A stretch of 64,000 bases of DNA from Longimicrobium sp. (GTDB taxonomy: Bacteria > Gemmatimonadota > Gemmatimonadetes > Longimicrobiales > Longimicrobiaceae). This document shows positions 45,401 through 52,576 of the stretch, in pieces. The stretch covers positions 1 to 64,000 of the forward strand of contig NZ_DATIND010000065.1 of the NCBI RefSeq assembly GCF_035474595.1, read 5' to 3'. The first letter of the stretch is position 1, and every line of letters begins with the position of its first letter. The position numbers were made by a program, and so were the translations under genes. Under the pieces are notes generated by a model. The model did no database searches and was not told the DNA's origin. It was given only the letters and a program-made list of their open reading frames with translations.

Positions 45401-47721
45401 CGCCCCCGCAGCATGGGGCCGGCGGCAAGGTCGAACGGCTCCGCGGCGACCGCCTCGGAGACGCGCCGCGCCTCGGCCTCGGCCGCATCCCGCGGCAGCG
45501 CGGAGAAATCGTCGAGCGGGAGATCGAAATCGTCCGCCGGGGGATTGACCACCTGCGCCAGCCCGTCGGCGGTGGTGGCGAACACCGTGCGCAGCGCCTC
45601 GTGCCGGCGAACGATCCCGGCCAGCGCCCGCCGCAGCGCGGAGGCGTCCAGCGCGCCCGAGAGCCGCACGGCCAGGGGGATGTTGTACGCCGCGAACCCG
45701 GCCGGCTCCATCTCGTGCAGCAGCCACAGCCCCTGCTGCTGGAACGACGGCAGCAGCGGCGCGCCGTCGCGCGCGATCGGGGCGAGCGGCGGCTCCCCCG
45801 CCGTCTCCGTCCCCGCCGCGGCGTCGATGCGCTCGGCCAGCGCGGCCGCCGTGCGCGCGTCGAACACCGCGCTCACCGGCAGCTCCACCCCCCAGCGCCG
45901 CCGCACGCGCGACAGCACCAGCATCCCCAGCAGCGAGTGCCCGCCCGCCGCGAAGAAGTCGTCGTCGGGCCCCACCGCGGCGCCCAGCACCTCGCGGAAG
46001 ATCTCCATCACCCCGCGCGCCGTCTCGCCCAGCCCGGCAGGGAGATCGGGGGATTCGGGCGATGCGGACGCGGGCGTGGGGAGCGCGCGCCGGTCGATCT
46101 TCCCGTTCGCGTTCAGCGGCAGGGAGTCGAGGAAGGTGAGCGTGGATGGCACCATGTACGCGGGAAGCCGCTCGCCCAGCCACCCTCGCAGCGCCCCGGC
46201 GTCGCCGTCCGCCGCGTCGTCGCGGAGGACGGCCCATGCGTGCAGCCGCATGGCCCCATCCTCCCCGCGCCGCGCGGCAACGGCGGCCGCGGCCACGTCC
46301 GGGTGCTCGGAGAGCACCGCCTCGACCTCACCCGGCTCCACGCGGAACCCGCCGACCTTCACCTGGTTGTCGATCCGGCCCAGGAACAGAAGTGCGAAAG
46401 TGCGAGAGTGTGAAAGTGCGAAAGTGGGTTCGGCGCGCGACGAACCCGGGTGCGCTTCCGTCCATCTCGCCCGGTCGCCGGTGCGATACATCCGCGCGCC
46501 CGGCGCCTCCGCGAACGGGTCGGGGACAAACTTCTCCGCCGTCAGCGCGGCGCGGCCCAGGTATCCCCGCGCCACGCACACCCCGCCGATGCACACCTCG
46601 CCCTCCGCCGCCTGCGATCCATCCTCGCCGACGACGTAGGCGCGCGCGTTGGCGCGGGCGGAGCCGATCGGCGCGTCGCCCTGCCAGCCGTCCGCGGGGA
46701 GCTCCCAGCTCGTCGCCCAGACGGTAGCCTCGGTCGGGCCGTAGCAGTTCATCCACCGCACGCCGGGGGCGATCTCGCGCCACCGGGCGAGCGCCGCGGC
46801 CTGCGGCTTCTCGCCGCCGGTGACCAGGAGGCGCACGGACTCCGGAACGCGCGCGCCGGACGCGGCCATGTCCGCCACCCACGCGTGCCACAAAGCCGTG
46901 GGGGGATTGAGGATGGAGATCCGCTCGTCGGCCACCCAGCGCCAGAACCCCGGCCCCAGCGCCGGGACCGAGCGCGGGCGGAAAAGGAGCGCCGCGCCCG
47001 CCGCCCACGCGGCCCAGATCGGCTCCACGCTCATGTCGAACCCGACGGACGGCAGCTGCCCCACGCGGTCGCCCGGCGCGAGCCCCCACAGGTTCGTCGT
47101 GACGCGCTGCAGGGAGACGAGCGCGCGGTGCGTGACGCCCACGCCCTTGGGCCGGCCGGTCGATCCCGAGGTGTAGATGACGTACGCGAGGTTGTCCGGG
47201 TCCACCTCCGCTGCCACGAACCCACCCCCCGCCGCGGGATCGATCGCCTCGACGTCGAGGACGGGAAGATGGGTCGGGGGAAGGCGATGCGCGGCATCCC
47301 CGTGCGTCAGCACCGCCGCCGCGCCCGAGTCTTCCAGCACGAAGGCGATGCGCTCCGCCGGGTACTCGGGGTCGATGGGCACGTACGCGCCCCCCGCCTT
47401 CAGCACGCCGATCAGCGCCGCCGCGAAGGCGGGGCCGGGCTCCATCAGCACCACCACGCGCCGCTCCGGGCCCACGCCCAGCGCGCGAAGACGCGCGGCC
47501 ACGGCGCGCGCGGTCCGCTCCACCTGCGCGTACGTCGCCGCGCGCCCGCCGCCGGAGACCGCGGGCGCGTCCGGCGTGGACGCCGCGTGCGCCTCGAACG
47601 GATGGTGCGCGCACGCCCACCCGCGCGTGGCGGAAATCGTCCGCGGCGTGGCCCCTTCGCCGCCCGCGCTCAACACTCGCACCCGGTGGACGGGAACGGC
47701 CGGACCGAATCGTAGCGACAC
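42469..47721 (-). CDS. Loading and first elongation NRPS, A-T-C-A-T (modules 1-2)
   Basis: This 1750-residue protein is the likely first enzyme, because it begins with an A domain and has no N-terminal C domain. A1 (about 40-560) has YTSGSTG near 184, the code DMELVGCVWK (unassigned) and hinge insertion 421-443. T1 is near 592. C (about 650-1100) has VHHIAADG. A2 (about 1115-1640) has the code DVFWMGGTYK, close to Val codes, and keeps a normal ADG loop at the hinge, with no insertion. T2 is near 1670. The tail contains MLTDEEVRALLEAEE, a probable docking motif. A GGGACAG tract (44011-44045) encodes extra residues between A2 and A3 of the second A domain. The start is GTG at 47721 without a strong Shine-Dalgarno. 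In-frame starts within the next 30 codons are also possible. Confidence 0.93.
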   Translation of the reverse strand: MSLRFGPAVPVHRVRVLSAGGEGATPRTISATRGWACAHHPFEAHAASTPDAPAVSGGGRAATYAQVERTARAVAARLRALGVGPERRVVVLMEPGPAFAAALIGVLKAGGAYVPIDPEYPAERIAFVLEDSGAAAVLTHGDAAHRLPPTHLPVLDVEAIDPAAGGGFVAAEVDPDNLAYVIYTSGSTGRPKGVGVTHRALVSLQRVTTNLWGLAPGDRVGQLPSVGFDMSVEPIWAAWAAGAALLFRPRSVPALGPGFWRWVADERISILNPPTALWHAWVADMAASGARVPESVRLLVTGGEKPQAAALARWREIAPGVRWMNCYGPTEATVWATSWELPADGWQGDAPIGSARANARAYVVGEDGSQAAEGEVCIGGVCVARGYLGRAALTAEKFVPDPFAEAPGARMYRTGDRARWTEAHPGSSRAEPTFALSHSRTFALLFLGRIDNQVKVGGFRVEPGEVEAVLSEHPDVAAAAVAARRGEDGAMRLHAWAVLRDDAADGDAGALRGWLGERLPAYMVPSTLTFLDSLPLNANGKIDRRALPTPASASPESPDLPAGLGETARGVMEIFREVLGAAVGPDDDFFAAGGHSLLGMLVLSRVRRRWGVELPVSAVFDARTAAALAERIDAAAGTETAGEPPLAPIARDGAPLLPSFQQQGLWLLHEMEPAGFAAYNIPLAVRLSGALDASALRRALAGIVRRHEALRTVFATTADGLAQVVNPPADDFDLPLDDFSALPRDAAEAEARRVSEAVAAEPFDLAAGPMLRGRLARIAPDEHLLALNVHHIAADGWSLGILFGELSKLYEAIVSGRPSPLPPLPLQYADFAAWQRARLTDEVRAAQLDYWRARLDGAPGVLDLPTDRPRPASPSHEGGIVRFTVPATLAARLREAARRHAATPFMVLLAGFDLLLHRLGAGDDLVVGSPVAGRARPETEGLIGFFINTVALRAELRGDPTIGELIGRVREATLGAYANQELPFESVIEALNPQRVPGVTPFFQVSFAMGNVEMDPVDLGGVRARPEDVYSGSTKADLFLEIRESGGALHGDLEYAARLWEPATAERIVALYLRLLEAVAGDADLPLSAAIARVDEPRARAEAEAWNRTARPYPRESTIHAEFAAVAASRADAVALRWDGGEMTYGALDERSSRLANHLRRHGVRVDQPVAVLLPRGPEMVIAFLAVLKAGGAYVPLNPQYPASRNALMLEDCGARVLVTAEGTIEGTRDRGQGTGGIGHDRVTVVRVDADAGAIAAESADAPSVAVDAENAAYVIYTSGSTGRPKGVVVPHRAVLRLVMNGGFAEMGAGETWLQMVPASFDVSTFEVWGPLLNGARMALYPAGTPDPAAVGAFIRRHGVTSAWMTSALFHQVVDQDLAAFAPLRQLMSGGDVVSAPHAARVMEAHPALRVINGYGPTENTTYSTCHTLEPGDAELVSIPIGTPISNSTAYVLDAEMRPVPACVPGELYVGGDGLARGYLNAPALTAERYLPNPFAADGSRLYRTGDRVRRRADGVLEFLGRLDQQVKIRGHRTEPGELESLLARHPAVADAVVTVREAAPGDRQLVAHVVPARGYEGVAAELPARLREHARGAVPEHMVPVAVVVMDALPLTANGKVDRRALPAPKLGGDAAATGAEPQTATERLLAATWAELLGVEQVPADASFFEIGGHSLLAAQMAARVREEFGVPLSLPQVLAAPTVSALGALLDAEMAALRAELEAELSMLTDEEVRALLEAEEAWDGTAAAGD
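44011..44045 (-). repeat. GGGACAG heptamer tract in module 2 A domain
   Basis: Four CCCCTGT-type units on the + strand encode a GTRDRGQGTGG run in the variable loop between the LVTAEG strand and the next conserved VVRVDADAG segment. The frame is intact. It is the third such tract in the cluster. Confidence 0.75.
46393..46461 (-). repeat. Hinge-loop insertion, module 1 A domain (23 aa, shortest)
   Basis: These 69 in-frame bases lie between YRTGDRARW and LLFLGRID. Octamers AGTGCGAA, AGTGCGAG and AGTGTGAA are present on one arm only. The inverted arm is reduced to a trace, so this copy may be a deletion product. Confidence 0.85.
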
Positions 47722-48369
47722 CAGAGTGACAGAGTGTTCATCTCGTGGCTAAAAAGGCGCTCTGCACTCCTCCGGACAAAGCCGTGGAGCGCATGAGCTT
47801 GCATCGCGCGGCTCGGCGAGCCGCTGCGCGCATCCCGTGACAGAACGTGGTGGGACGTGCGGGACGAAGCCACTTCGGGACCGGCGAGCAGCCGCTCGCC
47901 AGTCCGCCTTCGCCCTGCGCCGTCGGGGTGCTGTGGCCGCCAATCTAACACGGCCGTGAGACGAATTGTAGTAGTTTTGGGGTTAGGATAAAATCTGCAC
48001 TTCGTTCACAGGCGTGCACTTGCGCGCACATTGGCGTCCCTGCGGCGCAAAAAGCGCCCGTGGCCGCCTCGCCGCCTTCGGATGCCGGAATCGCTCCCGG
48101 ACCGCCGCCGCGCACACGGAGCGCTCCGCAATCGACATTGCGTTCACAAGTGGACGTGAATTGTTCTGTAACAACGAGCAATTAACCGGGTGCGCGACCG
48201 TACGGTACGGGAGCCGCACGGAAGATGACGCGTCAGAAACGATCCATGTAGAGCGTTATTTGAATTCAGTGGCGGGCGGTGATCCGATCAAGGCAGGGAG
48301 GCGGACGTTTCCGGTCTCGCACTCTGAGCGTGCAGCGATGTCATCCCTCAGGGAACATCACGCCAAAAA
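47722..48369. other. Upstream region of the NRPS operon, no clear gene
   Basis: This stretch is less GC-rich than its surroundings, especially 47940-48250. It separates the NRPS operon (minus) from small secreted-protein genes (plus), so it should hold divergent promoters. The open frames here lack family features and are treated as noise. Confidence 0.55.
47965..47993 (-). promoter_or_regulatory. Possible promoter of the NRPS operon
   Basis: On the minus strand a TACAAT (47965-47970) is preceded at 17 bp by TTTTAT (47988-47993). The -10 matches the sigma-70 consensus at five of six positions and the -35 is weak. It would give a leader of about 235 nt. This is a by-eye guess. Confidence 0.3.
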
Positions 48370-48510
48370 GTGGATACAGATGTGGAAGATTTTCACGCAC
48401 GTACCGCGAAGGTCGTGATCCCGGCGCGGGCTGGGCTGTTCGCGGGAGCACTGGTCCTGAGTGCCTGCAACTACACGGCTTCCAGCCGGGTGAACCGCTG
48501 TGGTTACTGA
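48370..48510 (+). CDS. Possible very small lipoprotein
   Basis: A GTG-started frame (GTG at 48370, 48382 or 48415) ends with TGA at 48508-48510 and gives 31-46 residues. Near its end it reads LFAGALVLSACNYT, a textbook lipobox (LSAC) after a short hydrophobic stretch preceded by Arg and Lys. This would leave a mature peptide of about 15 residues with one more Cys. The gene lies 34 bp upstream of the secreted protein gene at 48545. There is no strong ribosome binding site. It could be a real small membrane lipoprotein or a chance frame. Confidence 0.35.
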   Translation: MDTDVEDFHARTAKVVIPARAGLFAGALVLSACNYTASSRVNRCGY

Positions 48511-48544
48511 GAAACCAGGCCTCTGGCCGGAAGAGAGCCGCCCT

Positions 48545-48961
48545 ATGCGTAACGTACTCCTCGCGGTGATCGGATCTTGCATGATCGTTGGGGCGGCAGC
48601 GTCCGCCGCCGCCGCGCAAAGCACATGTCCTCCCGAGGCCCCTCGGACGCGAGCCACAGTGGGGCGCTTCCTCACCGCGGAGAACTGGGCGACGCCTCGC
48701 CAGCAGTACGGAATCACCGCGGCCGAGTCGAGCCTCGTCCTCCTGACGGATGGATCGGACGCCGCCGCGTGCCAGCGGCTCCGCGCGATGGTCCAGCCCG
48801 TGAATGCGCGTTACCCGCAGGTCTTCAGCTACTACAGGGCAGGTGGCTTCTACTTCGTCGCCTTTACGTGGGTGGTTCCGGACGGCCGTATATGGACCGG
48901 GTTCTCCCCCCTGCTGGTGCTGAACTCCGATTTCACCGTGGTGAATTCCTTCGCGATGTGA
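48545..48961 (+). CDS. Secreted protein of unknown function
   Basis: This 138-residue protein begins with a signal peptide (MRNVLLAVIGSCMIVG followed by an Ala-rich AAAAQ cleavage region). The mature part has two Cys, near the STCPPEAP and AACQRL segments, and a hydrophobic, aromatic C-terminal half (YYRAGGFYFVAFTWVV) that looks like a beta-rich fold. I do not recognise a family. The ATG at 48545 was chosen over one 15 codons upstream because it starts the signal peptide directly and has a GAAGAGAG stretch before it. The thioredoxin-like gene begins 158 bp downstream, so co-transcription is possible. Confidence 0.7.
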   Translation: MRNVLLAVIGSCMIVGAAASAAAAQSTCPPEAPRTRATVGRFLTAENWATPRQQYGITAAESSLVLLTDGSDAAACQRLRAMVQPVNARYPQVFSYYRAGGFYFVAFTWVVPDGRIWTGFSPLLVLNSDFTVVNSFAM

Positions 48962-49119
48962 CCCGGCGGGCGCGGACCCGGCGTGTCCACGCAGATCCGC
49001 GCCGTTCCGCCGGGAACGCCCGTTGTGGCGGAGCGCGTTTTCCTGCATTTTTCGAGGACGCGGTTCGAACGATTCGAAGTCCCCCCTCCCGCCCGCCGGT
49101 GATCCGCAGGAGATCTCCG

Positions 49120-49620
49120 ATGACCCACCGCACCCTTCGCGCGCTGCGCACGCTCGCGGCCGCCGCCGCGCTCACGCTGGCCGGCGCCGCGCACGCCCGC
49201 GCGCAGCAGGCGCAGCGGCCGCTGTACGACCCGCGCGCCGACGCCCACGCCGAGATCCGCGCCGCGCTGGCCTCCGCGGCGCGCGACCGCAAGCTGGTGC
49301 TGCTGGACTTCGGCGCGGACTGGTGCCTGGACTGCGTGATCCTGGAGCGGCTCTTCCAGGACGCCGCGGTGCAGCCGTACCTGCGCGGCCACTTCCACGT
49401 GGTGAAGGTCGACGTGGGCCAGTTCGACCACAACCTGGAGATCGTGCGCAAGTACGGCAGCCCCATCGAGGGCGGCGTGCCGGCGGTGGTGGTGCTGGCG
49501 CCCAGCGGCGCCATCCTGGCCAACACCCGCGACGGCTCGATGGAGGGCGCGCGCCGGATGACCGCCGCCGACGTGCGGCGGCGCCTGGAGCAGTGGGTGG
49601 CCGCCGGGCCGCGCTCCTGA
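49120..49620 (+). CDS. Secreted thioredoxin-like protein (DsbD-gamma-like)
   Basis: This 166-residue protein has an Ala-rich signal peptide, so it acts outside the cytoplasm. The thioredoxin fold shows LVLLDFGADWCLDC, a WCxxC redox motif like the C-terminal gamma domain of DsbD, then VVKVDVGQFD and a cis-Pro loop GGVPAVVVL. The likely role is passing electrons to oxidised or misfolded envelope proteins. AGGAG at 49108-49112 lies 7 bp before the ATG. Its stop is followed after one base by the next gene, a DsbD-alpha-like protein, so the two form an operon. The transmembrane beta domain that links these parts in DsbD is not present in the window. Confidence 0.85.
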   Translation: MTHRTLRALRTLAAAAALTLAGAAHARAQQAQRPLYDPRADAHAEIRAALASAARDRKLVLLDFGADWCLDCVILERLFQDAAVQPYLRGHFHVVKVDVGQFDHNLEIVRKYGSPIEGGVPAVVVLAPSGAILANTRDGSMEGARRMTAADVRRRLEQWVAAGPRS

Positions 49621-49621
49621 G

Positions 49622-50179
49622 ATGCGCCTCTCCCTCCGTCTCCTGATCGCCGTCGTGGCTGCGGCAGGCGCGCTCGGCGTGGGCGGCACCTGGCTCGCGC
49701 GCCGCGGCGATGCCGGCGCGGCGCATGGTCCGTGGGCGCTGGAGAGCTTCACCGCGCGCGACGTGGCGGTGGAGGTGCGGCTGGAACGCGACGCCGCCGG
49801 GAAAACCTGGCTGACGGGGACGTTCACGCCCACCAAGCCCGGCTTCCACCTCTACGGCAAGGACCTGCCGAAGGAAGGGATCCGCGGGATCGGCCGCCCC
49901 ACGCTGCTGGAGATCGCCTCCTCCCCGTCGCTGCGGGCGGCCGGGCCGATGGTGGCGGACAGGGCCGTGAGCGACCTGGTTGTCGGCATCCTGGGGCTGC
50001 GCTTTCCCGTCTATCCCGCCGGGCCGGTCACGCTGCGCCAGCCCGTCACCTTCGCGCGCCCCGGCGCCGCCACCGCCGAGCTGTCGGTGACGTACATGGC
50101 GTGCACCGAGGGCACCTGCCTGGCGCCCGCCATCGACCGGCGCTTCACGGTAACGCTGCCGGACGCCGCGGCGCGGTAA
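49622..50179 (+). CDS. DsbD N-terminal (alpha) domain-like periplasmic protein
   Basis: This 185-residue protein has an N-terminal hydrophobic segment (LLIAVVAAAGALGVGG) acting as signal or anchor. The mature part resembles the immunoglobulin-like alpha domain of DsbD: KPGFHLYGKDLP, then a beta-rich core, and YMACTEGTCLAP, which corresponds to the YQxC...CxxP redox pair of DsbD-alpha (C-x4-C here, C-x5-C in E. coli). It overlaps functionally with the thioredoxin-like gene one base upstream. Together they look like a split DsbD relay that needs a membrane partner from elsewhere. The start ATG at 49622 is coupled to the preceding TGA. Confidence 0.75.
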   Translation: MRLSLRLLIAVVAAAGALGVGGTWLARRGDAGAAHGPWALESFTARDVAVEVRLERDAAGKTWLTGTFTPTKPGFHLYGKDLPKEGIRGIGRPTLLEIASSPSLRAAGPMVADRAVSDLVVGILGLRFPVYPAGPVTLRQPVTFARPGAATAELSVTYMACTEGTCLAPAIDRRFTVTLPDAAAR

Positions 50180-50207
50180 GCCGGTATCGCGAGACGCGGC
50201 AGGGCGA

Positions 50208-50240
50208 GCGGGGGGACTTCGGTCTCCCCGCTTTTGTTGT
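50208..50240 (+). terminator. Intrinsic terminator of the thioredoxin/DsbD-like operon
   Basis: The arms GCGGGGGGAC (50208-50217) and GTCTCCCCGC (50222-50231) pair over 10 bp with one G-T pair around a TTCG loop. TTTTGTTGTT follows. This is a classic Rho-independent form. Confidence 0.85.
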
Positions 50241-50286
50241 TGGTGCTTGCAGGAAGACTTGGAAAAGGCTTGGAAAGCTCGGGGAA

Positions 50287-50470
50287 GGCGAATGAATTCG
50301 CGGCAACAAGGGCACGAAGTCCCTGCGGGACTGCTGCCGATGCTTCGGGGCTGATCTCCGGCACCGGTGCAGCCCGAGTCTTCCAACACCGGTGCTGCCC
50401 ACGCGCGGGGGAGCTGGACGGCAGTCCCGCAGGGACTTTGTGCTGTTGTTGCATGCGAATTCATTCGCCC
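50287..50470. mobile_element. MITE-like EcoRI-palindrome element, intergenic copy
   Basis: The arms begin with GGCGAATGAATTCGCGG (50287 on) and end with GCGAATTCATTCGCCC (50455-50470). Inside them AAGTCCCTGCGGGACTGC and its complement GCAGTCCCGCAGGGACTT extend the inverted repeat. It matches the element inside the module 11 C domain in both ends and order. It lies between the terminator of the redox operon and the sigma-factor gene, and it has no coding content. Confidence 0.8.
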
Positions 50471-50651
50471 TCCACCGCCAGGCATCCGCCCAGCGGGCCG
50501 CTTGCGCCGCGCCACCGCTCGCACCCGCCGAACCTTCTTCAAAGGTAGGAGATCGAAGATCCGGGAACTTTTGGATGTCGAAGCTGTTGCATTCTGCTAC
50601 GCATGCGATCTACCTTGGGGCACCCATCCTCCCGCCCCCTTCGGGTCACCT

Positions 50652-51446
50652 ATGTCCCCTCCGGTGATGCTCGACCGAATGGATCCCCGAACGCTCTTCC
50701 TCGACTCGCTCCCCGCGATCGAGGGCATTGCCGCGTCGATCTGCCGCATGTACAGCGTGTGGGGCGACGACGCCGAGGAGTTCGCCAGCTGGGCCAAGGA
50801 ACGGCTGATGGAGGACGACTACGCCGTGCTCCGGAAATACCGCGGCGAAAGCGAGCTGAACACCTTCCTGACCGTGGTGGTCACGCGCCTCTTCCACGCC
50901 CACACGCGCGAGCGGCTGGGGCGCTGGCGGCCGTCGGCGGTGGCGGAGCGGCTGGGGCAGGTGGCCAAGGACCTGGAGGTGCTGGTGAACCGCGACGGGT
51001 GCACGCTGCAGGAGGCCGGCGAGCGGCTGCGCACCTCGGGGCGCACGGACATGTCCGACATCGAGCTGGCCCGGCTCCTGGCCCGGCTCCCCGCGCGCTC
51101 GCCGCTCCGCCCGGTAGAGGTGGGCGCCGACCCGCTGGACCTGTCGCCCGCCGCCAGCCGCGCCGACGAGCGCATCCAGGCGGAGGAGATGGAGCGGCAG
51201 CGCCGGACCGTGCGCGCCGCGCTCTTCCGCGCCATGCGCACGCTGAAGCCCGAGGAGCGGGTGATCGTGCGCATGAACCTGGCGGACGGGCGCAGCGTGG
51301 CCGACGTGGCGCGCGCGCTGAAGCTGGACCAGCGCGCGCTCTACCGCCGCATCGAGCGGCTGCGCCAGCAGCTGAAGGTGTCGATGGAGAACCAGGGAAT
51401 CTCGGGCGGCGACGTGCACGACATGTTCGAGGAGCCCGGCTCGTGA
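50652..51446 (+). CDS. Sigma-70 family RNA polymerase sigma factor
   Basis: This 264-residue protein would direct RNA polymerase to its own promoters. The N-terminal half resembles sigma region 2 (EFASWAKERLMEDDYAVLRKYRGES, then LNTFLTVVVTRLFHAHTRERL). The C-terminal part is a region 4 helix-turn-helix with LKPEERVIVRMNLADGRSVADVARAL and LYRRIERLRQQL. The middle (about 100-185) is longer than in a minimal ECF factor. The stop overlaps the GTG start of the next gene (GTGA), which encodes a membrane protein likely to control it. In-frame ATGs at 50652, 50667 and 50679 are all possible starts and none has a strong Shine-Dalgarno. The first was used. Confidence 0.8.
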   Translation: MSPPVMLDRMDPRTLFLDSLPAIEGIAASICRMYSVWGDDAEEFASWAKERLMEDDYAVLRKYRGESELNTFLTVVVTRLFHAHTRERLGRWRPSAVAERLGQVAKDLEVLVNRDGCTLQEAGERLRTSGRTDMSDIELARLLARLPARSPLRPVEVGADPLDLSPAASRADERIQAEEMERQRRTVRAALFRAMRTLKPEERVIVRMNLADGRSVADVARALKLDQRALYRRIERLRQQLKVSMENQGISGGDVHDMFEEPGS

Positions 51447-52576
51447 GCGGCGGAATCGGAAATCCCGGGTCTTCGGGGCCATCCAATGACAATGGGACGC
51501 ATGCACCCATGGAGGATGGGGTGAAGGATACTTCGATCGACGACGCGCGGCTCGCCGCCCTGCTCGACGGCCGGCTGGCCGATGCCGAGCGGGAGGACCT
51601 GCTCGCGCGCCTCTCGGATAGCGACGAGGATTACCTCGTCTACGCCGACGCCGCGGCCATTCTCCGCGAGCGCGAGCCGGCATCGGAAGTGCCCGCGCCG
51701 GAGCTCGGGGCGGACGATGGAGACATGGAGACCTTCATCGCGGCTCCCGCCATCGCGTCCACGGACGATATCTCACCGACGCCGGACATCTCACCCGCGC
51801 CGGACATCGCGCCGACGGATGAGGTGGGTGTGGTGTCCGAGGAGGCAGCGGACGCGCGCGTGATTCCGATCCGCTCGCGCCGACGGATTCCGATCGCGGC
51901 CTGGGGCGCGATCGCCGCCGTGCTCGTGGGGCTCGCGCTCATCCCCGTGCTCCGCTCCCGCGGCGGCGACCCGTACGACCCCGCGCGGCTCGCGGCGCGG
52001 CTGCAGACGCCAGCGTCGTCACCGGATGAGCCGTGGACCAGTAACGTCTTCTTCCTCAAGCGCGGCGCGCCGGAGGAGAACATCGAGGACCTGCACCGCG
52101 CCGGCCGGCTCGGCGCGTTGCTGGTGGACCTGGAGCTCGCGGTCAGGGCGGGAGATACCGCTGCCATTCACGCCAGCGCCCAGGCAGCCGCGAACGCCGC
52201 GAACGTGCCCGGCGCAACGTTCCTGGTCCAGATGTTCGACAGCATTGGCAGTAATGCGGATAAGCCGCCCGCGCAGCTGAAGTTGAAATTGGACGAAGCG
52301 CGGCAAAGCACGAAGGAATCCTTCGATGAGGCGTACCTCGCCGCCGGAGCATGGAGCGAGGCGGCGCGGCTCGCGGCGATAGCGCACGACGCGGAGTTCT
52401 TCCGCAAGTCGGACGGCCGCGAGGAGGTGGCGAAGATCCTCGCGCTTCGCGAGCTCTCCGGAACCGCCCGTGCGGAGGCGGAAGGGGTTCGCGCCGCGCT
52501 GCCGGCGGAGGGCGCGCCGAACTGGGCCGTGCTGAAGGATCATCTGAAGAGCCTGGTGAAGGCCCTCGGCGCGTAA
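51443..52576 (+). CDS. Single-pass membrane protein, probable anti-sigma partner
   Basis: This 377-residue protein (from GTG 51443; ATG 51509 would give 355) begins with a short soluble region containing DARLAALLDGRLADAEREDLLARLSDSDE. This resembles the zinc-less anti-sigma segments that pack on sigma factors. A Pro/Asp/Ile-rich low-complexity stretch with repeated DISP/DIAP units follows (about 95-125). One membrane helix (IAAWGAIAAVLVGLALIPVL) lies near residue 160. The outer part, about 200 residues, is helical and Ala-rich, with no family I recognise. The GTGA overlap with the sigma gene implies coupled translation. The role as anti-sigma is inferred from context and layout. Confidence 0.7.
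   Translation: MSGGIGNPGSSGPSNDNGTHAPMEDGVKDTSIDDARLAALLDGRLADAEREDLLARLSDSDEDYLVYADAAAILREREPASEVPAPELGADDGDMETFIAAPAIASTDDISPTPDISPAPDIAPTDEVGVVSEEAADARVIPIRSRRRIPIAAWGAIAAVLVGLALIPVLRSRGGDPYDPARLAARLQTPASSPDEPWTSNVFFLKRGAPEENIEDLHRAGRLGALLVDLELAVRAGDTAAIHASAQAAANAANVPGATFLVQMFDSIGSNADKPPAQLKLKLDEARQSTKESFDEAYLAAGAWSEAARLAAIAHDAEFFRKSDGREEVAKILALRELSGTARAEAEGVRAALPAEGAPNWAVLKDHLKSLVKALGA

Noticed and set aside
607-47721. Epimerisation domains in the NRPS genes
   Set aside because: I found no separate domain between carrier and next C domain. All C-like domains precede an A domain.
48014-48418. Plus-strand frame of 134 codons upstream of the secreted protein gene
   Set aside because: No ribosome binding site, no family features, and it spans the presumed promoter region.
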